Positions 1-6,678 of a stretch of DNA of 10,643 nucleotides are shown piece by piece. Position 1 is the first letter of the stretch. Each line of letters begins with the position of its first letter. Location of the stretch: positions 1 to 10,643 of the forward strand of contig CAYXSW010000031.1 of assembly GCA_964467915.1 (NCBI GenBank). The letters run 5' to 3'. Source of the stretch: MED-G16 sp964467915 (GTDB lineage Bacteria > Bacteroidota > Bacteroidia > Cytophagales > MED-G16). A model generated the notes under the pieces. That model was not told the DNA's origin. It searched no databases and worked only from the letters and a program-made list of their open reading frames with translations. The position numbers and the translations under genes were made by a program.

Positions 1-636
1 ATCAATAACTGAGTGTGCAGAAGCTTGAGCTCCATCAATTACACTAATGATATTGTTTGTATTACATATTTCTACTATTTCTTTTATAGGGTTAACTGTC
101 CCAAGTGTATTGGATATATGAACTAAAGAGACCAATTTAGTTTTTGATGATATAATATTTTTGAAATCATTCAAATCAATTTTGCCTTCATCAGTTACAT
201 TAATCGTATTCAATTTGAGATTTTTTTCTTTAGCAATCATTTGCCATGGTACAATATTAGAATGGTGTTCCATCTCACTAATAATTATCTCATCTCCTTC
301 TGAAAATTTATATTTTCCAAGAGATGATGATATCAGGTTTATACCTTCTGTTGTTCCTCTAGTGAATACAATCTCAGTATTTGACTTTGCATTTATAAAT
401 TTTTTGATCTTGGTCCTCGTTTTTTCAAACTCATTAGTTGCTTTTTCTGCGAGACTGTGTACACCTCTGTGTATATTTGAATTATACTTTTCATAATAAT
501 TTGAAATTGAGTCAATTACAGATTGTGGCTTCTGAGTAGTAGCAGCATTATCAAAATAGACAAGATCGTGATTATTAATTTTACTTTTTAGGATAGGAAA
601 ATCTTTCCTTATTGAATTAATAGGAAAACTATTCAT
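1..636 (-). CDS. sufS: SufS cysteine desulfurase, N-terminal part (runs off left edge)
   Basis: PLP-dependent group II cysteine desulfurase. It takes sulfur from L-cysteine as an enzyme persulfide and feeds the SufBCD scaffold in the cytosol. The 212 visible residues, read from ATG at 636-634, carry family landmarks: YFDNAATTQKP (27-37), NIHRGVHSLAE (54-64), the TRGTTEGIN segment (92-100), EMEHHSNIVPWQ (121-132, with the histidine that stacks on PLP), SNTLGTVNP (175-183) and DGAQASAH (201-208, with the PLP-contacting Asp and Gln). The family is about 400 residues long, so roughly half is here. The PLP lysine and the active-site cysteine lie beyond the window. The start codon overlaps the end of sufD by 8 bases (ATGAATAG), which implies translational coupling as the fourth gene of sufBCDS. 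No Shine-Dalgarno sequence is visible. Identification is secure; assignment to SufS rather than a close paralogue rests on the motifs and the operon. Confidence 0.95.
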   Translation of the reverse strand, partial: MNSFPINSIRKDFPILKSKINNHDLVYFDNAATTQKPQSVIDSISNYYEKYNSNIHRGVHSLAEKATNEFEKTRTKIKKFINAKSNTEIVFTRGTTEGINLISSSLGKYKFSEGDEIIISEMEHHSNIVPWQMIAKEKNLKLNTINVTDEGKIDLNDFKNIISSKTKLVSLVHISNTLGTVNPIKEIVEICNTNNIISVIDGAQASAHSVID

Positions 637-1900
637 AATTTAAACCTTCAAGTTCGCTTAGGATTAGTTCCTCGTAATGTTTTCTTAAATTCTCATCTTC
701 TATTTTTTCAGTTATATCTGAGCTGAAAGCAGAGAGAAGAATTGAGGTAGCCTCCTTTTTTGGAATACCCCTAGACATAAGATAAAATAAAGCATCCTCA
801 TCTAATTGACCTACTGTGCATCCGTGTGAGCATTTCACGTCATCTGCCCATATTTCAAGCTGAGGTTTTGTGTTCACTTTAGCATTATCAGATAGTAGTA
901 TATTGTTGTTAGATTGGAATGCATTAGTTTTTTGTGCTTTCTGTCTCACATAAATTTTACCATTAAACACCCCTCTCGATCCACCTTCAACAATACCCTT
1001 ATAATGCTCATTGCTGATAGAGTTTTCTTCCATGTGGTCAACAGATGTGTGGTTATCAATGTGTGAATTATTTTTAATGGCATAGAAACCGTACATATTA
1101 GCATAACAATTTTTGTCTTTTAGTAAGATATTTAGGTTATTTCTAATCGTAGCCCCAGAGAAACTATATGTGTGAAAATTTGATATACTATCCTTCCTTT
1201 GGAATGCATTTATACTATTAAAGTGAAAGTTTTTTTTGAAACTTTGACATGAGAAGTAATCTAATTTAGAGTTTTCATGTAAAAATATTTCACATACTGA
1301 ATTTGAGAAACTTATTTTTTCAGATATTCCTATAAACTCTTCGGAAAAAGTAACACAAGAATTTTTATTTAATAAAATTGATTTCCTGAAGTACGAAGAT
1401 TGTGATGAGTCGATATAGTTAATTATTGATATCTTCTTTTTAATATTAACACCTTTGTCTACATATACTGTAAGGCACTCAAAATGATTAATGGTATTAA
1501 TGGAACTAAATAAATCACTTTTTGAGTCATCAAAACCCTGGTAAGCTTTTTGGAAATCCCCTTTCATCTTTTCTGATAAATCTGAGAATTTTTTAACTGA
1601 TATCTCTGTGGGAATATTTGATAATTCTTCATTATACAATCCATCAATTACAATAATCCTATACCCATCATTTTTTGGAATTGACTCTTTAATTTTTTTT
1701 ATGTCATAATCATGATCCAATTCAGAAACTCCAATTTGAATTTTATTTTTTATTTTCCTAAAGAGTGGAGTGTATTTATACTCTTCTTTATAAGCCCTTA
1801 GTGACCTGTCAATGTTTTTCAGTGTATTTGACTTTATCAGCTTTATATCCTTGTTATATTCTCTAGAAACTGATTTCTCTAAATTTAAAGATTCAATCAT
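629..1900 (-). CDS. sufD: SufD, Fe-S cluster assembly scaffold subunit
   Basis: SufD pairs with SufB and the SufC ATPase in the SufBC2D complex, where Fe-S clusters are assembled. The 423-residue product has the usual layout: a variable, lysine-rich, helical N-terminal part (about 1-110), a beta-helix core (about 130-350) and a conserved C-terminal helical end. The best landmarks are HIDNHTSVDH (280-289), YKGIVEGGSRGVFNGKI (300-316) and LEIWADDVKCSHGCTVGQLDEDALFYLMSRGI (348-379). His359 in the SHG motif is the counterpart of the functionally important SufD histidine near the SufB-SufD interface. It starts 7 bp after the sufC stop and overlaps the sufS start, so it is an internal operon gene. 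The N-terminal half is divergent, as is normal for SufD. The leader is A-rich without a Shine-Dalgarno sequence. Confidence 0.94.
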   Translation of the reverse strand: MIESLNLEKSVSREYNKDIKLIKSNTLKNIDRSLRAYKEEYKYTPLFRKIKNKIQIGVSELDHDYDIKKIKESIPKNDGYRIIVIDGLYNEELSNIPTEISVKKFSDLSEKMKGDFQKAYQGFDDSKSDLFSSINTINHFECLTVYVDKGVNIKKKISIINYIDSSQSSYFRKSILLNKNSCVTFSEEFIGISEKISFSNSVCEIFLHENSKLDYFSCQSFKKNFHFNSINAFQRKDSISNFHTYSFSGATIRNNLNILLKDKNCYANMYGFYAIKNNSHIDNHTSVDHMEENSISNEHYKGIVEGGSRGVFNGKIYVRQKAQKTNAFQSNNNILLSDNAKVNTKPQLEIWADDVKCSHGCTVGQLDEDALFYLMSRGIPKKEATSILLSAFSSDITEKIEDENLRKHYEELILSELEGLNYE

Positions 1901-1907
1901 ATAAATT

Positions 1908-2654
1908 TTAATTTTTTACTTTAATCCAGTCGTATCCTTTTTCTTCAAGTTCAAGTGCTAGGTCCTTATCACCTGACTTAACAATTTTCCCATCAACTAG
2001 AACATGAACAAAATCAGGCACAATGTATTCTAAAAGTCTTTGGTAATGAGTTACGACAACAGTTGCGTTATCTTTTGATCTTAATGTATTTACTCCCTTA
2101 GATACAATTTTCAGCGCATCGATATCAAGACCGGAGTCAGTTTCATCTAATATAGATAGTTTTGGGTTAAGCATAGCCATCTGAAAAATTTCGTTTCTTT
2201 TCTTTTCACCACCAGAGAAACCCTCATTAATAGATCTGCTGAGAAGTTTTTGTCTGATACTTACAAGCTTCATCTTTTCTTTCATAAGCTTAAGGAACTC
2301 TACTGCATCTAGAGGTTTTTCACCTTTTGATTCTCTCACTTGATTCATGGCAGTTTTCATGAAATTTGTTGTGGAAACTCCAGGTATTTCAACTGGATAT
2401 TGGAAGGCAAGAAAAATTCCTTCCCTTGCTCTCTCGTCTGCCCCTAAATCTGAGAGCTCGTTACCCATAAAATTCATTTTACCTTCTGTAACGTCATAAT
2501 CTTCTCTTCCTGCTATAACAGAAGCTAGTGTACTTTTGCCAGATCCATTTGGTCCCATTATTGCATGTACCTCACCCGCGTTAACTTTCAGATTTAAACC
2601 TTTTAAAATTTTAGTATTATCAATTGAAGCATGAAGATTTTTTATTTCTAGCAT
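1908..2654 (-). CDS. sufC: SufC, ABC-type ATPase of the SUF complex
   Basis: Cytosolic ABC ATPase that drives conformational change of the SufB-SufD scaffold during Fe-S cluster assembly; it is not a transporter. At 248 residues it has the normal family length and all ABC motifs: Walker A GPNGSGKST (34-42), Q-loop FQYPVEIPG (84-92, Q85), signature SGGEKKRNE (147-155), Walker B LSILDE (166-171), D-loop SGLD (174-177) and H-loop His203 in VVVTHYQRLLEYI. The FSGGEKKRNEI and DETDSGLDIDALK strings are characteristic of SufC within the ABC superfamily. It lies 19 bp downstream of sufB and 7 bp upstream of sufD on the same strand, so it is co-transcribed. The ATG follows an A/T-rich stretch with no Shine-Dalgarno sequence. 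Confidence 0.97.
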   Translation of the reverse strand: MLEIKNLHASIDNTKILKGLNLKVNAGEVHAIMGPNGSGKSTLASVIAGREDYDVTEGKMNFMGNELSDLGADERAREGIFLAFQYPVEIPGVSTTNFMKTAMNQVRESKGEKPLDAVEFLKLMKEKMKLVSIRQKLLSRSINEGFSGGEKKRNEIFQMAMLNPKLSILDETDSGLDIDALKIVSKGVNTLRSKDNATVVVTHYQRLLEYIVPDFVHVLVDGKIVKSGDKDLALELEEKGYDWIKVKN

Positions 2655-2673
2655 ATTTTAAATTTTAAATTAA

Positions 2674-4119
2674 TTAACCTACACTTCCCTCTAGAGTTAA
2701 CGAGAGAAGCTTTTGAGCCTCAACAGAAAACTCCATAGGCAACTGTTTTAGTACCTCTTTGGCATAACCATTAACAATTAGAGCAATAGCATTTTCTTCA
2801 TCTATTCCTCTCTGTAAACAATAAAATATCTGATCCTCACCAATTTTAGATGTTGTAGCTTCGTGTTCTACCATCGATGATTTATTTTCAATGTCAATAT
2901 ATGGGAAGGTATGTGCGCCACATGTATTTCCAAGTAATAGGGAATCACATTGAGAAAAATTTCTGGAATTCTTGGCTCTCTTCATCACGTTTACTTGTCC
3001 TCTATAACTGTTTTGAGAAAATCCTGCTGAAATACCTTTAGATATAATTTTTGATTTAGTATTCTTACCTATGTGTATCATTTTTGTTCCTGTGTCAGCC
3101 TGTTGGTAGTTATTGGTGACAGCAACTGAGTAGAACTCGCCAGTTGAGTTATCTCCTTTTAAAATACAAGATGGGTATTTCCAGGTGATTGCTGAACCGG
3201 TCTCAACTTGTGTCCAGCTAATTTTTGAATTACTACCAGAACAAATTCCTCTTTTAGTAACAAAATTGTAAATTCCTCCCTTTCCATTCTTATCTCCAGG
3301 GTACCAATTTTGTACAGTTGAATACTTTACTTCTGCATCTTTTTCTGCATGAATTTCTACAACTGCAGCATGCAGTTGATTTTCATCTCTACTCGGAGCT
3401 GTGCAGCCTTCAAGATAGCTGACATATGAAGCTTCATCTGCAACAATTAATGTTCTTTCAAATTGCCCAGTATTGGACGCATTAATCCTAAAGTAAGTAG
3501 ATAATTCCATAGGGCACCTCACCCCTCTTGGTATGTAGCAGAACGAACCATCTGAAAATACTGCAGAGTTTAAACAAGCAAAGTAATTATCTTTAGAAGG
3601 CACCACGGTACCAAGATATTTTTTTACAAGCTCAGGGTGTTCTTTAACGGCCTCTGAAAATGAACAGAATATTATACCTAGCTCACTTAATTTGTCTTTA
3701 AATGTTGTTCCGATAGATACAGAATCTATCACTGCATCAACAGCAACCCCACTTAATCTCTTTTGTTCTAGTAAAGAAATACCTAGTTTTTCAAATGTCT
3801 TAATCAATTCAGGATCTACTTCATCCATTGACTTTAACATTTTTTTCTTTTTTGGTGCAGAATAATAAGAAATATCTTGATAATTGATCTTCGGAAAATT
3901 TAGGTTTGACCAATTCGGCTCTTTCATTTTTTTGAATTGAGAAAATGCCTCTAATCTCCAGTTTAATAGCCAGATAGGTTCCTCTTTTTTCTTTGAGATG
4001 AGCCTAACAATATCTTCGTTAAGACCATTAGGTGCTTGATCTACATCAAAATCTACAGACCATCCGTGTTCATATTCTTTTGATGTAAATTCTTTTAAAA
4101 TTTTATCGTCTTTGCTCAT
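2674..4119 (-). CDS. sufB: SufB, Fe-S cluster assembly scaffold subunit
   Basis: Core scaffold subunit of SufBC2D, which accepts persulfide sulfur and builds the nascent Fe-S cluster. The product is 481 residues, the normal SufB length. Recognisable conserved segments are FCSFSEAVKEHPELVKKYLG (151-170), FSDGSFCYIPRGVRCPMELS (188-207), SYLEGCTAPSRDENQLHAAVVEI (234-256), TVQNWYPGD (268-276), GSAITWKYPSC (308-318) and LLLGNTCGAHTFPYI (394-408). These are followed by the EHEATTSKIGEDQIFYCLQRGI segment starting at 418. Cys400 and the EHEAT glutamates match positions known to matter for cluster assembly in characterised SufB. It is the first gene of the suf cluster here; no sufA or iscA homologue lies upstream. 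Its own promoter can be seen about 17-50 bp before the ATG and carries an inverted repeat. No Shine-Dalgarno sequence is evident. Confidence 0.97.
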   Translation of the reverse strand: MSKDDKILKEFTSKEYEHGWSVDFDVDQAPNGLNEDIVRLISKKKEEPIWLLNWRLEAFSQFKKMKEPNWSNLNFPKINYQDISYYSAPKKKKMLKSMDEVDPELIKTFEKLGISLLEQKRLSGVAVDAVIDSVSIGTTFKDKLSELGIIFCSFSEAVKEHPELVKKYLGTVVPSKDNYFACLNSAVFSDGSFCYIPRGVRCPMELSTYFRINASNTGQFERTLIVADEASYVSYLEGCTAPSRDENQLHAAVVEIHAEKDAEVKYSTVQNWYPGDKNGKGGIYNFVTKRGICSGSNSKISWTQVETGSAITWKYPSCILKGDNSTGEFYSVAVTNNYQQADTGTKMIHIGKNTKSKIISKGISAGFSQNSYRGQVNVMKRAKNSRNFSQCDSLLLGNTCGAHTFPYIDIENKSSMVEHEATTSKIGEDQIFYCLQRGIDEENAIALIVNGYAKEVLKQLPMEFSVEAQKLLSLTLEGSVG

Positions 4120-4135
4120 GTAATTTTTCTTGGTG

Positions 4136-4167
4136 CAAATTTAGCATACATTTTCTTTTAAAACGAA
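4136..4167 (-). promoter_or_regulatory. Candidate Bacteroidota sigma-A promoter for sufB
   Basis: On the minus strand, TAAATTTG (4143-4136) matches the Bacteroidota -7 consensus TAnnTTTG exactly. TTCG (4167-4164), one mismatch from the -33 TTTG, lies 20 bp upstream. Transcription would start about 12 bases before the sufB ATG, giving a very short leader. This would let suf be expressed separately from the upstream regulator gene. The -7 box is seen directly; promoter function is inferred. Confidence 0.6.
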
Positions 4168-4175
4168 AGAAAATG
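4149..4175. repeat. Perfect 10-bp inverted repeat overlapping the sufB promoter (candidate operator)
   Basis: CATTTTCTTT (4149-4158) and AAAGAAAATG (4166-4175) are exact reverse complements separated by 7 bases. The repeat covers the -33 region and most of the spacer of the putative sufB promoter. Neither side is followed by a T-tract, so it does not look like an intrinsic terminator for the regulator gene that ends 11 bases away. A dimeric repressor or activator site for suf control is the best reading. The adjacent Lrp/AsnC protein or an iron or redox regulator are both possible ligands; the sequence cannot tell which. Confidence 0.5.
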
Positions 4176-4185
4176 CTTTAAACGC

Positions 4186-4647
4186 TCATTTTAACGATAA
4201 ACCATCTCTCAATGTTTCCTCAAATGACATGAAAGATTCTGTCCTAGTAATCCCCTTTACTTTGTGGATCATGTCTAAAATTTCCCTAAAGTGTGGGGTG
4301 TCCTTACAGAGGATTTTTATGAAAATAGTGTATTGGCCGGTGATAGCATTAATTTCTATAACTTCCGGAATATTCCTTAAAGCTTTAACTGACTCCTTAT
4401 ATAAATAACTTTTTTCAAGATAAACACCCATGTAACATGATATATTATATCCTAATTTAGAATAATCTATATCTAATTTTGTTCCTCTGACTATTCCCAT
4501 TTTTTCAAGTTTCCTCATTCTTACATGAACTGTACCGCCTGAAACAAAGACTTTTTTTGCTACTTCAGTGTAAGGCATTTTGGCGTTTTTTGATAGGATA
4601 TTTAGTATTTTTAAGTCTGTATTGTCAATATGATAATTTATTTTCAT
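4186..4647 (-). CDS. Lrp/AsnC-family transcriptional regulator
   Basis: DNA-binding regulator of the feast/famine family. It has an N-terminal winged helix-turn-helix (about residues 8-55: the IDNTDLKILNILSKNAKMPYTEVAKKV region, then VSGGTVHVRMRKLEKMGIV) and a C-terminal RAM ligand-binding and oligomerisation domain (about 68-145: SCYMGVYLE to TESFMSFEETL). I place the start at ATG 4647-4645, giving 153 residues, the usual length. The reading frame extends upstream to a TTG at 4686, but that extension adds a non-homologous 13-residue tail (MGKIEFFIKKPLK). The SGGTVHVR recognition-helix string resembles a conserved Bacteroidota Lrp form I know. The effector is unknown; amino acids are typical for the family. 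It lies 66 bp upstream of sufB on the same strand and could autoregulate or act on suf or fadD, but no target can be proven from the sequence. Confidence 0.9.
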   Translation of the reverse strand: MKINYHIDNTDLKILNILSKNAKMPYTEVAKKVFVSGGTVHVRMRKLEKMGIVRGTKLDIDYSKLGYNISCYMGVYLEKSYLYKESVKALRNIPEVIEINAITGQYTIFIKILCKDTPHFREILDMIHKVKGITRTESFMSFEETLRDGLSLK

Positions 4648-4805
4648 TTTTAAGGGTTTTTTTATGAAAAATTCAATTTTACCCAAATTAAATTAAATTA
4701 TTATAAAATTTCATATCAATCGTTAAGAAATTTAAGTACAACAATTATAATTAGTGTTTAATATTAATATATTGTGGTTATCATTTTTGGGTTAATGTTG
4801 TTACT

Positions 4806-4843
4806 GGGGATATCTTATTAAAGATGTCCCCTTTCTTTTTTTT
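4806..4843 (+). terminator. Strong intrinsic terminator with no gene in front of it
   Basis: GGGGATATCTT (4806-4816), loop ATTA (4817-4820) and AAGATGTCCCC (4821-4831) form an 11-bp RNA stem with a single G-U pair. The tract TTTCTTTTTTTT (4832-4843) follows directly. The T-tract exists only on the plus strand, so the terminator acts rightward, toward fadD. No plus-strand gene precedes it. It could end a small RNA, act as an attenuator in the fadD leader, block antisense read-through, or be a remnant of an earlier gene arrangement. Confidence 0.75.
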
Positions 4844-4862
4844 ATAATTTAGTATACTTTTA
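4832..4862 (+). promoter_or_regulatory. Weak candidate promoter for fadD
   Basis: TACTTTTA (4855-4862) matches TAnnTTTG except for the last base. TTTC (4832-4835), one mismatch from the -33 TTTG, lies 19 bp upstream. Transcription would start about 30 bases before the fadD ATG, downstream of the terminator, which would make the terminator irrelevant for fadD. The match is weak in such AT-rich DNA; TATTTTTA at 4873-4880 is an alternative. Confidence 0.25.
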
Positions 4863-4896
4863 TCTTACTAACTATTTTTAGCTAATTCTCTATTTT

Positions 4897-6576
4897 ATGA
4901 AAAATATCTGGACAAAAAATTATCCTAGGGGTGTAAAAAATGATGTAAACTTAAATCAGTATTCATCTTTTGTAGATTTATTTGAAGAAAGTTTTAAGAA
5001 GTATTCTGATGATATCGCTTTTGAGAACATGGGTAAATCAATCACATACAAAGAACTTGATAAATTATCTAAAAACTTTTCAAATTTTCTTACACATAAG
5101 TTGAAATTAAAGAAAGGAGATAGCTTAGCAATACAATCACCAAATGTTCTCCAGTACCCTGTAGCGTTGTTTGGAGCTCTTAGATCTGGTATTGTTGTTG
5201 TTAACACAAACCCTTTGTACACTCCTGATGAGATGAGGCATCAATTTAAAGATTCTGGTTGTAAGGCAATATTAATATTATCAAATTTTGCTCATAACCT
5301 TCAAAAAGTGATTCAAGATACTGAAATTAAACATGTTATTATTTCAAGTATGGGTGATATGCTTGGTGCAGTTAAAGGTACTTTAATAAATTTTGTTGTT
5401 AAGTATATAAAGAAAATGGTGCCTAATTATTCATTGCCTGGACATCATTCCTTTAAGGAGGCAATTTCCGAAGGAGGAAACTATAATTATACTCAAGTTC
5501 CTATTGACTCAAAAGATATCGCATTTCTTCAGTATACTGGAGGAACTACTGGTGTTTCAAAAGGAGCAATGTTGTCTCATCAAAATGTTATCTCTAATGT
5601 AATTCAGGTTTCTTCTTGGATGGATATTATGTTAGAAGAGAGGAAGGAAATTGTCATCACAGCACTTCCCTTATACCATATATTCGCTCTTGTGTGTAAC
5701 GCCTTGGTTATGTGCAAGTATGGGGTCAGGAATATCCTCATCACAAACCCTAGGGATATGGATGGTTTTGTGAAGGAACTCTCAAATTATAAGTTCTCAA
5801 TAATTACGGGTGTAAATACTCTTTTTAATGGTCTACTAAATAATAAAAACTTTAATAATCTTGACTTTTCTGAGCTAAAAGTTGCTTTTGGTGGTGGTAT
5901 GGCGGTCCAGGATGTAGTAGCAAATAAATGGAAGTCAGTAACAGGATGTCCTCTTGTGGAGGGTTATGGTTTAACAGAGACATCACCTGTTGTAACTATA
6001 AATCCTCTTGATGGAACAAACAAAGTAGGAACAATTGGTTTACCCATACCAAAAACAGATATAAAATTTGTAGATGATAAGAACAAAGAGGTTGCTGAAG
6101 GTGAAAGAGGAGAAATTTGTGTTGCTGGTCCACAGGTTATGGAAGGATATTGGAAACGAGAAAAGGACACTAAAGAAATAATTAAAGATGGATGGCTTTA
6201 TACCGGTGATATTGGTGTCATTGATAAAGATGGCTTTATTAAAATAGTCGACAGGAAAAAAGAAATGGTGCTTGTTTCTGGGTTTAATGTTTTTCCTAAT
6301 GAAGTTGAACACGTAATATCTTCTCATCCAAAGGTTTTAGAAGTGGGTGTTATTGGTGTCCCGGATAAGAAAACAACTGAGGCTGTAAAAGCCGTCATTG
6401 TTAAAAAAGATGACTCTCTTACAGAGGATGAAATAAAAACATATTGTAAGGAGAAGTTAACAAATTATAAGTGCCCTAAGTATGTTGGGTTTAGTGACGA
6501 ATTACCTAAGTCAAATGTTGGTAAAATTTTAAGGAGAATCATTAAAGAAAAAGATCTAGAAGAAAATACTTATTAA
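4897..6576 (+). CDS. fadD: Long-chain fatty acyl-CoA synthetase, FadD type
   Basis: Adenylate-forming enzyme (ANL superfamily) that converts long-chain fatty acid, ATP and CoA to acyl-CoA, the entry step of beta-oxidation and of exogenous fatty acid use. It acts at the cytoplasmic face of the inner membrane. The 559 residues carry the P-loop YTGGTTGVSKG (213-223), the ALPLYHIFAL region (256-265), EGYGLTE (355-361), YTGD (435-438), the fatty-acyl signature DGWLYTGDIGVIDKDGF (431-447) leading to DRKK (452-455), hinge and A8 segment SGFNVFPNEVE (461-471) and the catalytic lysine K543 in KSNVGKILRR. Length and many strings (QYPVALFG, NFVVKYIK, LLITNPRD, ITGVNTLFN, DELPKSNVGKILRR) match E. coli FadD as I remember it. 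That is closer than I expect for typical Bacteroidota acyl-CoA ligases and suggests old transfer. Codon use looks as AT-rich as the neighbours. It is a single gene with 102 bp before actA. Confidence 0.93.
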   Translation: MKNIWTKNYPRGVKNDVNLNQYSSFVDLFEESFKKYSDDIAFENMGKSITYKELDKLSKNFSNFLTHKLKLKKGDSLAIQSPNVLQYPVALFGALRSGIVVVNTNPLYTPDEMRHQFKDSGCKAILILSNFAHNLQKVIQDTEIKHVIISSMGDMLGAVKGTLINFVVKYIKKMVPNYSLPGHHSFKEAISEGGNYNYTQVPIDSKDIAFLQYTGGTTGVSKGAMLSHQNVISNVIQVSSWMDIMLEERKEIVITALPLYHIFALVCNALVMCKYGVRNILITNPRDMDGFVKELSNYKFSIITGVNTLFNGLLNNKNFNNLDFSELKVAFGGGMAVQDVVANKWKSVTGCPLVEGYGLTETSPVVTINPLDGTNKVGTIGLPIPKTDIKFVDDKNKEVAEGERGEICVAGPQVMEGYWKREKDTKEIIKDGWLYTGDIGVIDKDGFIKIVDRKKEMVLVSGFNVFPNEVEHVISSHPKVLEVGVIGVPDKKTTEAVKAVIVKKDDSLTEDEIKTYCKEKLTNYKCPKYVGFSDELPKSNVGKILRRIIKEKDLEENTY

Positions 6577-6621
6577 ATCTTATTTAGACAAATTCTAAAT
6601 TAAAACATATTCTTATTATTT

Positions 6622-6652
6622 TTTGAAGTTTATAGTTCGGATGTTACATTTG
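6622..6652 (+). promoter_or_regulatory. Bacteroidota consensus promoter for the act operon
   Basis: TTTG (6622-6625), a spacer of exactly 19 bp, then TACATTTG (6645-6652) match the Bacteroidota TTTG-N19-TAnnTTTG promoter consensus perfectly. Transcription would begin around 6656-6660, leaving a leader of about 20 bases before the actA ATG. An AGGTG at 6669-6673, 5 bases before the ATG, could serve as a Shine-Dalgarno sequence; it is the only convincing one among the visible starts. Confidence 0.75.
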
Positions 6653-6678
6653 TTTCAGTTTTAAAACTAGGTGCTTAA

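Larger units (their letters stand above)
4648..4896. other. Divergent intergenic region between the lrp-type gene and fadD
   Basis: These 249 AT-rich bases must hold start signals for both neighbouring genes. I see a short tandem AAATT run (about 4685-4700), a strong plus-strand terminator hairpin (4806-4843) and only weak promoter-like matches. TTAATTTG on the minus strand (4691-4684) and CATTTTTG on the plus strand (4782-4789) each resemble TAnnTTTG with one mismatch. Both continue as TTTGGGT, so they form an outward-facing pair about 100 bp apart. No tRNA and no protein gene of convincing length is present. Confidence 0.6.

Noticed and set aside
161..496. Open frame on the plus strand inside sufS (also similar antisense frames inside fadD and actA)
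   Set aside because: They lie opposite clearly conserved coding sequence, show no recognisable domain and have hydrophobic, low-complexity translations typical of shadow frames.
4648..4686. Longer form of the Lrp/AsnC protein starting at TTG 4686
   Set aside because: The extra 13 residues do not fit the family, whereas the internal ATG at 4647 gives the normal length and is followed directly by the IDNTDLKIL start of the DNA-binding domain.
4685..4700. Tandem AAATT repeats as a functional repeat element
   Set aside because: Three short copies in very AT-rich DNA are expected by chance and match no known element.
6582..6600. Small inverted repeat ATTTAGA-CAAAT-TCTAAAT just after fadD as a terminator
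   Set aside because: The stem is only 7 bp, almost all A-T, and no T-tract follows directly; the T-rich stretch near 6610-6624 is too far away and belongs to the act promoter region.
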